20,934 nucleotides of DNA from assembly GCA_050699055.1 (NCBI GenBank), contig JBOHCT010000056.1, positions 1-20,934 on the forward strand. The letters run 5' to 3'. Below are positions 8,141 through 15,807 of this stretch, in pieces. The notes under the pieces are model-generated. The model saw only the letters and a list, made by a program, of their open reading frames with translations. It made no database searches and had not been told where the DNA came from. Source of the stretch: JBOHCT01 sp050699055. Its GTDB lineage: Bacteria > Actinomycetota > Actinomycetes > Streptosporangiales > JBOHCT01. The translations under genes and the position numbers were made by a program. How positions within the stretch are numbered: the first letter of the stretch is position 1; every line of letters begins with the position of its first letter.

Positions 8141-10807
8141 TCACAGGTCGCGGAGGACGGCGATCGCTGGGCGCCGGGCGGAGCGGGTGGCGGTGTAGGC
8201 GGCGAGGAGGAATCCGGCCAGGCCGATCGCGGCGACTCCGCCGAGGTAGGGCCAGGGGACGGCGAGATGCGCGGGGGGTGGGTCGAACACCCCGGTCAGC
8301 ACCTTGATGAGCATCTCGGACAGTCCCCAGCCGAGCGCGATCCCGAAGACGACGCCGCAGGCGGCGGTGACGGCGACCTCCGCCCAGACGAACCCGCCGA
8401 GCTGACGCGACCGGGCACCGAGCGCGCGGGCGAGGGCGAGCGTGCGGCTGCGTTCGGCGAAGCTCAGCGACAACAGCAGGCCAGTGGCGGCCGCCGCCAG
8501 CGCCGCCGCGAACGCCAGCTCCACGGTGGTCAGCCCGGACATTCCGACAGTGGTGAGGCTGGAACCCACGATCTGTCGGGAGGTCACGATGTCGGTGACG
8601 TGCGCGGTCGGGCCCAGGACGCGGCGGAGCCGCGCGGCCACTGGCGGCGGCGACGCAGAGGACCCGGTGTTGATCAGGAACGCGCCGACGGCGTTGCTGC
8701 GGGTCTGGGCGGCGATGTAGGAGGCGTTGGCGACGAGGAAACTGTCGTGGGGGGCGGTGGGGAACTCCTTGACCACCCCGGCGTAGTGGAACGGCACGGT
8801 CACCTGCTTGCCGGTGCGACCGCCCACCAGCCGCAGCCGCAGCAGGTCGCCGGGGTGGAGCTGGAAGTCGCGGACGGTCTCCTTGCTCACGAGGATCGCG
8901 TTCGGCTGGCGGGCGAGCTTGTTGATCAGCTGACGTGCGGTGCCGCCGGCGAAGTACGCGTCCTGCAGCTGCGTCGCTGCGACGATGGTGGACGGCCGCA
9001 CGCCGTACAGGTCCTGGAGGTCGGAGCCGACGTAGGCGAAGCGGTGCTGCAGCGGCTCGACCGAGGAGACCCCGTGTACGTGGGCCATCGTGTGGGCGGC
9101 GGACGGGGGCACCGAGGCGCCGGGCGACTCGGTGACGGTGACGTCCGCGCCGTTGGTCAGCAGGGCGTCGACCTGGACCTGCTGGCGGTAGGTGGCGTCG
9201 AACACTGCGGTGGAGGCCGCGAACGCCGCCGCCAGCGCGATCAGCACGACGGTGCGGGTCACCAGGGTCCGCTGCCGGGCGAGGGAGGCGGCCACGGTCC
9301 CGGCCAGGCCGCCGGCGAGCGGCCGCAGCGCACGGGACAGCAGCGGCCGCCCGCGGCGGAGCACCAGGTCGGTCAGCCGCCAGGCCAGCAGCGCGCCGCC
9401 CAGCCAGAACAAGGCGGGCCCGGCGAAGGCCCAGTAGCTCACCGACAGCCGCGGCACGCCCTCGGGGGCGAGCACCAGCTCGTAGTTCCCGCGGCTGGTG
9501 AAGTAGAACACCACCCCGGCGGCGGCCAGCAGCCACAGGTCCAACCCGTAGCGCAGCCACCAGGCCTTCCGTGGGTGACCCACGGTCTGGCGGGCACCCG
9601 CGACGGTCGTGGCACGAAGGTCACGACGGGCCGGCAGGACGACGGTGGCGGCGGCGAGGACGACGCCGGCGAACAGCGCCCCCAACGACCAGCCGAACGC
9701 CACGGCCGGGGAGGCGCCGAACGCCGTAGAGCCGAAAGCGAGCCGGCCCACCAGGGCGGCCAGGCCGAGGCCCGCCAGTCCACCGACGATGCCGACCAGC
9801 CCGGCCTCCACGCTTGCGATCCGCAGCAGCTGGCGGGCGGTGGCCCCGCGGGTACGCAGCAGCGCCTGCTCGCGCCGTCGCCGGGCGGCGCCAGCGCCGG
9901 CGACCATGGCCGTGAGAAGTCCCGCGAGGACCGCGCCCGGCGCGCCAAGGACGAGGAACAGAATACGGGCGTAGGCCGCGTCGGACCGCGCGGCACCGAG
10001 CGCCGCGCCCAGGTTGTCGCCGACAAGGCCCCCGCCGGAGAGGGTGGCCTCGAGGTGGTTCGCGGCGTGGCGGACCGTAGTGTAGGCAGCCGAGGGCGCG
10101 GCCGGCAGCCGGTGCTGGGTCCGCACGTGGATCTGGGTCTTCACCTGGCTCGGATGCCCGGAGGCCAGCGGGCCGAAGATCCGCTGCCACCGCTGCTTGG
10201 GCAGCAGCAGCACGTTGTCCGGCGGCGCCTGCGGCTGCGCGACCGGCGGTGCGCCGACCTTCTGGAATAGCGCGTCGGCGTGCGGCAGCGCTACGATCCC
10301 GGCCACCCGCAGACGCACGGGCGGCAGGCCCGTCCGGCCCACGGCGATGGTGTCGCCCACTGTGGCGTGCAGGTTGGCGGCGGTCTGCTGGAATAGCAGT
10401 ACGCCAGACCGGGCGCCGGTCAGGTACCGTACCTCGCCGGGGAACAGCGACCGGTAGCCGCTCGGGAGGCCAAGCACCTTGCCCGGTCCCGTCTTGAGCG
10501 TCGTCCCGCTGGCGCGGGCGCGGAACCCGGTGGTGGTGGCGTAGCCGACCGGCTTGGCCGCGGCCACCCGCGGGTCGTGACGGACCTTCGCCAGGGCGTT
10601 GTCCGCCCGGAAGCCGGGCTGCACCTCGACCTGCCAGTCGACAGCGACCCGTTGGATCGAGCGCGCCGTCATCGTCGACTCGGACGAGGCGAGGAAGCTG
10701 CCCAGGCTGGCGAGGAGGGCGACCGCGATGGCCACCCCCACCGCTGCTGCGCCGAGCCGCCCGCCGCGTCGGCCCGCGAGGCCGCGAAGCCACGTCAACG
10801 TCAGCAT
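8141..10807 (-). CDS. FtsX/MacB-type ABC transporter permease
   Basis: An 888-aa permease. It has one N-terminal membrane helix (about 15-37), a large extracytoplasmic domain (about 40-280), a block of helices (about 285-400, including RRREQALLRTRGATARQLLRI), further helices to about 530, a second outside domain, and three closing helices (about 765-885) with the FtsX-like repeat ERSRTLALARALGARSRQL. This duplicated FtsX layout is typical of LolCDE/MacB-like systems that move lipids, lipoproteins or peptides, or transmit force to envelope enzymes, rather than of importers. ATG 10807 has GGGAGG five bases upstream and lies inside the 3' end of the preceding ATPase gene (7-base overlap). The substrate is not deducible from sequence. 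Confidence 0.85.
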   Translation of the reverse strand: MLTLTWLRGLAGRRGGRLGAAAVGVAIAVALLASLGSFLASSESTMTARSIQRVAVDWQVEVQPGFRADNALAKVRHDPRVAAAKPVGYATTTGFRARASGTTLKTGPGKVLGLPSGYRSLFPGEVRYLTGARSGVLLFQQTAANLHATVGDTIAVGRTGLPPVRLRVAGIVALPHADALFQKVGAPPVAQPQAPPDNVLLLPKQRWQRIFGPLASGHPSQVKTQIHVRTQHRLPAAPSAAYTTVRHAANHLEATLSGGGLVGDNLGAALGAARSDAAYARILFLVLGAPGAVLAGLLTAMVAGAGAARRRREQALLRTRGATARQLLRIASVEAGLVGIVGGLAGLGLAALVGRLAFGSTAFGASPAVAFGWSLGALFAGVVLAAATVVLPARRDLRATTVAGARQTVGHPRKAWWLRYGLDLWLLAAAGVVFYFTSRGNYELVLAPEGVPRLSVSYWAFAGPALFWLGGALLAWRLTDLVLRRGRPLLSRALRPLAGGLAGTVAASLARQRTLVTRTVVLIALAAAFAASTAVFDATYRQQVQVDALLTNGADVTVTESPGASVPPSAAHTMAHVHGVSSVEPLQHRFAYVGSDLQDLYGVRPSTIVAATQLQDAYFAGGTARQLINKLARQPNAILVSKETVRDFQLHPGDLLRLRLVGGRTGKQVTVPFHYAGVVKEFPTAPHDSFLVANASYIAAQTRSNAVGAFLINTGSSASPPPVAARLRRVLGPTAHVTDIVTSRQIVGSSLTTVGMSGLTTVELAFAAALAAAATGLLLSLSFAERSRTLALARALGARSRQLGGFVWAEVAVTAACGVVFGIALGWGLSEMLIKVLTGVFDPPPAHLAVPWPYLGGVAAIGLAGFLLAAYTATRSARRPAIAVLRDL

Positions 10808-11496
10808 CGCGCCTCCCGACCGGGGGTGAGTCGCCCTTCGTGCATCTGCCAGCGGCAAGGGAGACGGTCGGCGACCGCCCGGTCGTGGGTGGCGACGACG
10901 AGGCCGGCGCCGAGCCGGGCGGCCACCTCGACGAGCACGTCGATGACCTGCTTCGCATGGGTGGAGTCGAGCTGCCCGGTGGGCTCGTCGGCGAGGATCA
11001 GCGGGGGCGCGAGCGCGAGTACCCGGGCGACCGCCACCCGTTGGGCCTGCCCGCCGGACAGCTCCTCCGGCAGCTTGCCGGCCAGGTCGGCGACCTCAAC
11101 CGCCGCCAGCGCCTCCGTGGCACGCTCGCGAGCCCTGGCCTCGTTGACATTGGCGAGGAGCAGCGGCAACGCGGTATTCTCCGCGACATCCAGCGGGGCC
11201 AGCAGGCTGGGCCCCTGAAACACGACACCCACCTGCCCCGGCCGTCCGGCGGGGCTTCCGCCGAGCCCCGGCCACGCCACCGTCCCCCCGGTAGGTGTGT
11301 CCAACCCGGCGATCAGATGCAGCAGCGTCGACTTGCCCGACCCCGACGGTCCGCTGACCGCGACGCGTACCCCCGCACCGACCCGGCAGTCGACGTCTTC
11401 GACCGCGGCCACCAGCGTCGACCCGCTGCGGTAGTGCCGGCTCAGCCGGTGGCAGGCGACCAGGTCCTGTTGTTCCTCGGCGATACGTGCGGTCAC
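10801..11496 (-). CDS. ABC transporter ATPase (MacB/LolD type), second of two
   Basis: A 231-aa ABC ATPase with Walker A GPSGSGKST (49-57), Q-loop VVFQGPSLL, signature LSGGQ (146-150), Walker B LILADE (166-171) and H-loop His204. Short size and sequence fit the LolD/MacB group that pairs with FtsX-type permeases. The GTG start at 11496 overlaps the stop of the upstream ATPase (GTGA), and its stop overlaps the permease start. Since only one permease is encoded here, the two ATPases probably form a heterodimer on a fused double-domain permease. The alternative is that one is dispensable. Confidence 0.9.
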   Translation of the reverse strand: MTARIAEEQQDLVACHRLSRHYRSGSTLVAAVEDVDCRVGAGVRVAVSGPSGSGKSTLLHLIAGLDTPTGGTVAWPGLGGSPAGRPGQVGVVFQGPSLLAPLDVAENTALPLLLANVNEARARERATEALAAVEVADLAGKLPEELSGGQAQRVAVARVLALAPPLILADEPTGQLDSTHAKQVIDVLVEVAARLGAGLVVATHDRAVADRLPCRWQMHEGRLTPGREARC

Positions 11497-12209
11497 TGCG
11501 GCACCCCGTCCGCGGCGGGCGTCGGCGTGGCGGCCGCCAGCCGCCCGTCGTGCAGGAAAAGCCGCCGGTCGGCGTGGCGGGCGACCGCCGGGCTGTGCGA
11601 AGCGACGAGCACCGCGGTTCCCCGGTCTGCCTGGTCACGCAGCCGCCGCAGGACCATCGCCTCGCTCGCGCCGTCCAGCTCCCCGGTCGGCTCGTCGGCG
11701 AGCAGCACGACGGGATCGTTCGCCAGCGCCACCGCCAGCCCGGCGCGGACGGCCTCACCGCCGGACAGCTCACTGGGTCGCGCCGCCGCGCGTGCCGCGA
11801 TCCCCAGCGTCTCCAACAGCCCGTCGACGCGCGCCCGGTCGACAGGTCCGACCAGCCGCTGGGCCAGCGCCACGTTGGCGCGGACACTCAGGTGCTCGAA
11901 CAGGTTCGCGGACTGGAACAACACCCCGACATGCCTGGCGCGTACCGCGGCCCGCTCGGCCTCCGGGCGGTGGCTGAGGCGGGTGCCCGCCACCCGTACG
12001 GTGCCGCCGTCGGGCTCGTCCAGCCCGGCCAGGCAGGCCAGCAGCGTGGACTTGCCGGACCCGGACGGCCCCGCGACCGCTACCATCTCCCCGGCGCCGA
12101 TCGAGATCGAGACCCCGCGCAGGGCCAGGGTCTCCTCGTCGCCGGCCCGGTAGAAGCGGTACAGCTCCACCGCCCCCACGGCCGGGTCGCTCGCCTGGTC
12201 CCGTGTCAC
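11493..12209 (-). CDS. ABC transporter ATPase (MacB/LolD type), first of two
   Basis: A 238-aa ABC ATPase with Walker A GPSGSGKST (47-55), Q-loop VLFQSANLF, signature LSGGE (148-152), Walker B VVLLADE (167-173) and H-loop His205. The signature ends in Glu instead of Gln and is followed by AVRAGLAVALA, a less canonical context than in its partner; this is compatible with an asymmetric heterodimer. GTG 12209 is chosen because it forms a GTGA overlap with the lipoprotein stop; in-frame sequence further upstream is an antisense-quality shadow inside the lipoprotein gene. It overlaps the second ATPase gene at its end. Confidence 0.88.
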   Translation of the reverse strand: MTRDQASDPAVGAVELYRFYRAGDEETLALRGVSISIGAGEMVAVAGPSGSGKSTLLACLAGLDEPDGGTVRVAGTRLSHRPEAERAAVRARHVGVLFQSANLFEHLSVRANVALAQRLVGPVDRARVDGLLETLGIAARAAARPSELSGGEAVRAGLAVALANDPVVLLADEPTGELDGASEAMVLRRLRDQADRGTAVLVASHSPAVARHADRRLFLHDGRLAAATPTPAADGVPQ

Positions 12210-12847
12210 CTGGTCCACCGGAACGAGTGGCTGATGATGCGCCAGGGGTCGACGTTGTCCGCCCCCTCCGGACCTGACAGCGTCAGCACCACCTCGGTGC
12301 CGTCCCGGTAGAAGTCGAAGCGCTCGACCGCGTCCCGGACCACCTTGCCGGTGACCTGGCTCGGGTTGCTGTCCGCGAGGTAGTCGACCTCCACCGCCTT
12401 TCCTCCGGGCAGGTGTACGCGTTTGACGTGCCGCACCGTGACGTGCTTCGCCTGTGACTTGATCGCCGGCACCTCGTTCGCCCGGGCCGAGGACGGCGTC
12501 GGTGCGGACTTCGGGTGCCGCACGGTGACGGTCACCGAGTTGAGCTTCGAGATGAAACGGGCGCCGCCGGGCACCTGGGTCCGTGCCCACCCCTGCGGCA
12601 CCTTCACCCGGTAGGCACCGCCATGCGGCGTGAACGGCACGTAGACCGTGTTGTCGGGGATGTCTCCCGGCGGGTGTGTCTCCGGGCCGTTCGGGTTCAC
12701 GCCCGACGACGAGGAGGAATGCTCGCTTGCCGGGGTGTGCGCCGCCCCGGCCGAGGCGTGCGACGGGCTCCCGCCGCAGGCGGCGAGTGCGAGCCCGGCT
12801 ACCACGCCGAGGGCGGGCAGGGCGAGGGTTCGGCGCATGGCGACCAC
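12206..12847 (-). CDS. Putative lipoprotein, first gene of the ABC operon
   Basis: A 213-aa protein with a signal peptide and a clear lipobox (LAAC, Cys24), then a Ser/His-rich linker and a roughly 140-residue beta-rich domain starting near VYVPFTPHGGAYRVKVPQGW. The pattern (VKVPQGWARTQVPGGARFIS, then a late FYRDGTEVVLTLSGP and DPWRIISHSFRW) recalls small PsbP-like or Mog1-like folds, but I cannot assign a family. GTG 12847 sits four bases after AAAGGAG; ATG 12838 is the alternative, with a 13-base spacing. Coupling to the two ATPases by GTGA suggests an extracytoplasmic subunit, substrate binder or sensor of the transporter. A four-repeat operator lies 73 bp upstream. Confidence 0.75.
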   Translation of the reverse strand: MVAMRRTLALPALGVVAGLALAACGGSPSHASAGAAHTPASEHSSSSSGVNPNGPETHPPGDIPDNTVYVPFTPHGGAYRVKVPQGWARTQVPGGARFISKLNSVTVTVRHPKSAPTPSSARANEVPAIKSQAKHVTVRHVKRVHLPGGKAVEVDYLADSNPSQVTGKVVRDAVERFDFYRDGTEVVLTLSGPEGADNVDPWRIISHSFRWTR

Positions 12848-12919
12848 TGAGCTCCTTTCGACGGTTGGGGTCGCGGGCCGGCCTCGAGCCAGCCCCGTGA
12901 CCACGATGCGTGCTAGGGG

Positions 12920-12956
12920 CTGAGAAGGCCCTGAGCCGAGCTGAGAGGACCCTGAA
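12920..12956 (-). promoter_or_regulatory. Four-unit CTCAG operator before the lipoprotein/ABC operon
   Basis: Read on the minus strand, half-sites TTCAG, CTCAG, CTCAG and CTCAG fall at 12956, 12945, 12935 and 12924, with steps of 11, 10 and 11 bp. That puts all four on one face of the helix. The central 15 bases (plus strand ctgagccgagctgag, 12931-12945) recur exactly at 17072-17086 before the small secreted protein. Four bases after the last half-site comes TAGCAC, a possible -10 position. Control by the response regulator at 17167 is inferred. Confidence 0.62.
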
Positions 12957-12990
12957 CGCGCTCTACGCCTCGGGCGTTACACCGTGGCCG

Positions 12991-13701
12991 TCAGCGGATA
13001 TCGGTGGAGCGTGGGTTATCCGCGGAATGGCGCCCTGCCGCGGTTTCGCGGTCAGCGTGGCGTGCGTCGTAGGAGGCCTGTGGGCTGGTCGTCCGCGCGT
13101 GCCGCAGCCGGGAGGCGAGCCACCAGCCGATGCCGAGCAGCACCAGCACCGCGATCACCACGGTGGCCGGGCGGAACGAGCTGGCCACCGCCTGCCAGTG
13201 GCTGGCCGCCGCCGCCCCGGCGTAGGCGAGGGCGAGGGTGAACGGCAGGCTCCCGGCCACGGTCAGGACGCTGAACCGCCCGAACGGCATCGCCGCGACG
13301 CCGGCCGGCAGGCTGATGAACGTGCGGACCACAGGCAGCAGCCGACTGATAAAGACGGAGGCCTGGCCGCGGCGGGCGAAGAACGCTTCCGCCCGGTCCA
13401 GCTCCCGTCGGCGGATCAGCAGGTAGCGCCCCCACCGGTCCAGCAGCGGTCGACCGCCCCTGCGGCCCACCGTGTACGCGATCCAGGCGCCGACCAGGTT
13501 CCCCGCCGCCCCCGCCAGGCCCACGAGGGCCACGTTCAACGGCGGGTGGCCCCCGCCCGCGAGCAGCCCCCCGGCCAGCGCCCCACCGAACAGCATGACC
13601 ACCTCGCTGGGCACCGGCAGACAGGCCGACTCGGCGACCATCAAGACGAAGATGGCCAGGTAGCCGTAATGCTGAACAGCCGTGACGATCAGATGCTGCA
13701 C
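12991..13701 (-). CDS. DedA family membrane protein
   Basis: A 236-aa polytopic protein of the DedA (SNARE-associated/VTT) family. Diagnostic stretches are ESACLPVPSEVVMLFGG (24-40), GNLVGAWIAYTVGRRGG, and the re-entrant-loop region SRLLPVVRTFISLPAGVAAMPFGRF with its conserved arginines. The DedA family includes UptA, an undecaprenyl-phosphate translocase, and other members that act on phospholipids. This member's substrate is unproven, but an operator shared with murT-gatD-bcrC favours the lipid carrier. GTG 13701 has AAAGGG six bases upstream; the in-frame GTG at 13752 lies in the promoter region and gives an atypical N-terminus. The last 40 residues are a hydrophilic tail. Confidence 0.88.
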   Translation of the reverse strand: MQHLIVTAVQHYGYLAIFVLMVAESACLPVPSEVVMLFGGALAGGLLAGGGHPPLNVALVGLAGAAGNLVGAWIAYTVGRRGGRPLLDRWGRYLLIRRRELDRAEAFFARRGQASVFISRLLPVVRTFISLPAGVAAMPFGRFSVLTVAGSLPFTLALAYAGAAAASHWQAVASSFRPATVVIAVLVLLGIGWWLASRLRHARTTSPQASYDARHADRETAAGRHSADNPRSTDIR

Positions 13702-13773
13702 CGGCGCCCTTTCACCAGGTTGAGAAGGGCCGTGACCCTGACAGCGAGTCACCCCGACGCTGGCAGCGAAACG

Positions 13774-13790
13774 CTGAGAGGACGCTGAGG
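13774..13790 (-). promoter_or_regulatory. CTCAG direct-repeat operator before dedA
   Basis: The minus strand reads cctcagcgtcctctcag, identical over all 17 bases to 129-145 upstream of murT. The two CTCAG units are 11 bp apart. The site is 73 bp upstream of the chosen DedA start. No convincing -10 box was seen downstream of it. Confidence 0.6.
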
Positions 13791-13823
13791 CCGCGGTCTA
13801 CCGGCGACGGCTCTCGGCGCGGC

Positions 13824-14270
13824 TCATCGTTCGCCTCGACCGGGTCCTTCCCGTGATACCGGACGATGCCCCGCCACCCGGAGGACCGCGGCGAGCCCGT
13901 CGGGCGTCCCCGTCCACTTGTCGGCGACCGCGTCCGGACCGGCCCGGCGGACAACCGAACGCAGGACGGCCGCGGCGACGATGGCGTCGTCGGCGTACCC
14001 GATCACCGGAACGAGGTCGGGGATGATGTCGAACGGCAGGGCCAGGTAGGCGAGCAGCAGCCACAGCTTCGCTCGGACACCCCGCGGGAGTGTGTCGTCG
14101 CGGGCCAGGCGCGGCAGCAGTCGCAGCAGGTCGGGTAGCAGGCGCGCGGCCTGCGTGAGCTGGTTGCCCTTCGGCCGCGTGATGAGCAGCGCGACGACGA
14201 GCGCCAGCCAGGCCAGCAGCACCCCGAAGGCGGGCCCGACAGCGGCATCGACCGCCACATGCCACCACAC
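13824..14270 (-). CDS. DUF1232 (YkvA-like) membrane-associated protein
   Basis: A 148-aa protein with an N-terminal membrane helix (about 5-30) and the DUF1232 core LLAYLALPFDIIPDLVPVIGYADDAIVAAAVLR (about 74-106), whose PxDxIPDxxPxxGxxDD pattern is diagnostic. The function of this family is unknown. The GTG start at 14270 has GAGGAG upstream with about six bases spacing. It follows the pit gene by 35 bp on the same strand and probably belongs to the same transcript. Confidence 0.8.
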   Translation of the reverse strand: MWWHVAVDAAVGPAFGVLLAWLALVVALLITRPKGNQLTQAARLLPDLLRLLPRLARDDTLPRGVRAKLWLLLAYLALPFDIIPDLVPVIGYADDAIVAAAVLRSVVRRAGPDAVADKWTGTPDGLAAVLRVAGHRPVSREGPGRGER

Positions 14271-14304
14271 GGCTACTCCTCGTCGCTTCGGCGAACCGTC
14301 TTCC

Positions 14305-15063
14305 TTACAGGATGGCCGTACGGACGATGAGGGTGATGATCCCGGCGACGGTGGCTGCTGCGGGGATGGTGAGGAGCCAGGCGCCCACGATGTTGTACGC
14401 CACCCCCCACCGTACGGCCGAGAGCCGCCGGGTCGCGCCGACGCCCATCACCGTCGAGGTGACGATGTGGGTGGTCGATACCGGCAGGGCGTAGCCGTAC
14501 GCGGAGGTCAGCAGCAGCACCGCCGCCGACGCCGCTTCGACCGCGAAGCCGCGGGGCGGGTCGAGGTGGACGATGCGCCGGCCGAGGGTGCGGATGACCC
14601 GCCAGCCACCGGCGTACGTGCCCAGGCCGATGGCCGCGCCGGAGGCGAAGACCACCCACAGCGGGACGTGGAAGGAGGCGAGGTGCCCGGACGCGACGAG
14701 AGCGAGGGTGATCACGCCCATGGTCTTCTGCGCGTCCTGGTTGCCGTGGGCGAAGGACAGGGCCGCCGCGGAGACGGTCTGCGCCCTGCGGAACCACCGT
14801 CCGGCCCGCCCGGGCTGGGCGCCCCGGAAGGCCCAGAGGATGGCGAGCATCACCAGGTAACCCAGGCCGAGGCCGATGATCGGGGAGGCCACCATCGGGA
14901 CGACGACCTTCTCGACCAGGCCGATCCACTTGACCGTCCCGGCCGAAGCGAGAGCGGCGCCGACCAGCCCCCCGACGAGAGCGTGGGTCGACGAGGATGG
15001 CAGGCCGAAGTACCAGGTCACGAGATTCCAGATGATCGCGCCGGCCAGTGCGCCGAAGACCAC
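14305..15063 (-). pseudogene. PiT-family inorganic phosphate transporter, N-terminally truncated
   Basis: The 252 codons cover the C-terminal three quarters of a PiT phosphate:cation symporter: NLVTWYFGLPSSSTHALVGG, the second signature FAHGNQDAQKTMG (104-116), and a closing SAYGYALPVSTTHIVTS block. PiT proteins are normally about 330 aa and carry a first signature (of the form NGFHDTANA) near the N-terminus. That copy and the first helices, about 80 residues, are missing. Upstream the sequence passes straight into the DUF47 gene in another frame. A GTG at 15063 has GGAGGG six bases before it, so a shortened protein could still be made, but transport without the first signature is unlikely. 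I read it as a deletion remnant; an assembly collapse is the alternative. Confidence 0.72.
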
Positions 15064-15653
15064 CGTGAGCCCTCCGCTCCCGGCGGGGGTGGCCCCGCGG
15101 CGGCCTCCAGCTCCTCGATCACGTCCTTGAGCTTGAGGACGGTCAGGGCGTCGTCCGCCCCGGAGAACAGGCGCGCGACCAGGCGGCGGTACACCTGGTC
15201 GGCCTCGTTCTCCAGCTCGTTGACCTCGATCCAGTAGTCCTCCAGATCGCCGGGGTCACGCAGCCTGGGCATCGCCTCCGCCGTCGCCCGCGCCGCACGC
15301 CGCAGCACGTCGACGATGGTCCGCGTCTCGCCCGGAAGGTCCCCGAGCCCGTACAGCACGGTCAGGTCCGCCGCCGCCTCCACGAAGTCGACACAGTCGT
15401 CGAGCCCGCTCGCCAGCCGGTAGATGTCCTGCCGGTCGAACGGCGTCACGAACGTCGCATTGACCAGACGCATGATCCGATGGGTCGTTTCGTCGCCCTC
15501 GTGTTCCAGATCGCGGATCTTGCTCGCGAGCGGTGGCCTGTCCTCGGCGGACACGGCGATCAGCTCAGAGAGGAGGTCGGTCGCGGCTGCGAGATTGTCG
15601 GCCGCCTGGCTGAAAAGGGGAAAGAAGCGGGTCTCGGTCGGAGTCAGGCGCAC
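15018..15653 (-). CDS. DUF47/PhoU-like phosphate transport regulator with altered C-terminus
   Basis: A PhoU-like helical protein of the DUF47 family, which is normally encoded just before pit and modulates PiT transport. Typical features are ETRFFPLFSQAADNLAAATDLL, KIRDLEHEGDETTHRIMRLVNATFVTPFDRQDIYRL, LDDCVDFVEAAADL and NELENEADQVYRRLVARLF. Family similarity runs to ELEAAA (about residue 186, position 15095). Relatives, from memory, end some 20 residues later. Here the frame instead continues through Pro/Gly-rich, non-homologous codons into the pit sequence and stops at 15018, overlapping the pit frame. GTG 15653 has AAGGA five to six bases upstream. The helical core is probably intact; the tail is a junction artefact of the same deletion that cut pit. 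Confidence 0.78.
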   Translation of the reverse strand: MRLTPTETRFFPLFSQAADNLAAATDLLSELIAVSAEDRPPLASKIRDLEHEGDETTHRIMRLVNATFVTPFDRQDIYRLASGLDDCVDFVEAAADLTVLYGLGDLPGETRTIVDVLRRAARATAEAMPRLRDPGDLEDYWIEVNELENEADQVYRRLVARLFSGADDALTVLKLKDVIEELEAAAGPPPPGAEGSRWSSAHWPARSSGIS

Positions 15654-15725
15654 GTGGGTCCTTCTTCGTGTGGCTTCATCGGTTGCGACGGTAAGCGAGG
15701 GCAGTGACGGGTCTCTTACGCGGGC

Positions 15726-15742
15726 GTGAACGCCGCGTGAAC
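15726..15742 (-). promoter_or_regulatory. PHO box (PhoP/RegX3-type direct repeat)
   Basis: The minus strand reads gttcacgcggcgttcac: two GTTCAC units 11 bp apart. This matches the Streptomyces PhoP PHO-box layout of 11-bp repeats beginning GTTCAC. It lies 73-89 bp before the DUF47/pit start and 66-82 bp before the divergent SenX3-RegX3 chimera, so it could control either or both genes. The chimera carries a RegX3-type DNA-binding domain, which makes this its likely natural target. Confidence 0.7.
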
Positions 15743-15807
15743 ACGGGCCGAATACCTCGTGAGGGCCGGGCCGCGCGGCCGGTCGGGGGGTCCGCCCGGT
15801 CCGTAGC

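Noticed and set aside
6930..9560. An 876-codon open frame on the minus strand across the protease and permease genes
   Set aside because: It is another frame of the same strand as two clear genes. Its translation is Arg/Pro/Gly-rich with no domains, as expected from high-GC coding shadow.
8267..10270. A 667-codon plus-strand open frame opposite the permease
   Set aside because: Low-complexity Gly/Arg/Gln composition and antisense to a gene with clear membrane helices. A GC-rich shadow.
12910..13788. A 292-codon plus-strand frame opposite dedA
   Set aside because: Antisense to a recognisable DedA gene, with a hydrophilic repetitive composition and no ribosome site.
14092..15237. A 381-codon plus-strand frame opposite pit and DUF47
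   Set aside because: Antisense to two recognisable families, Asp/Gly/Arg-rich without domains.
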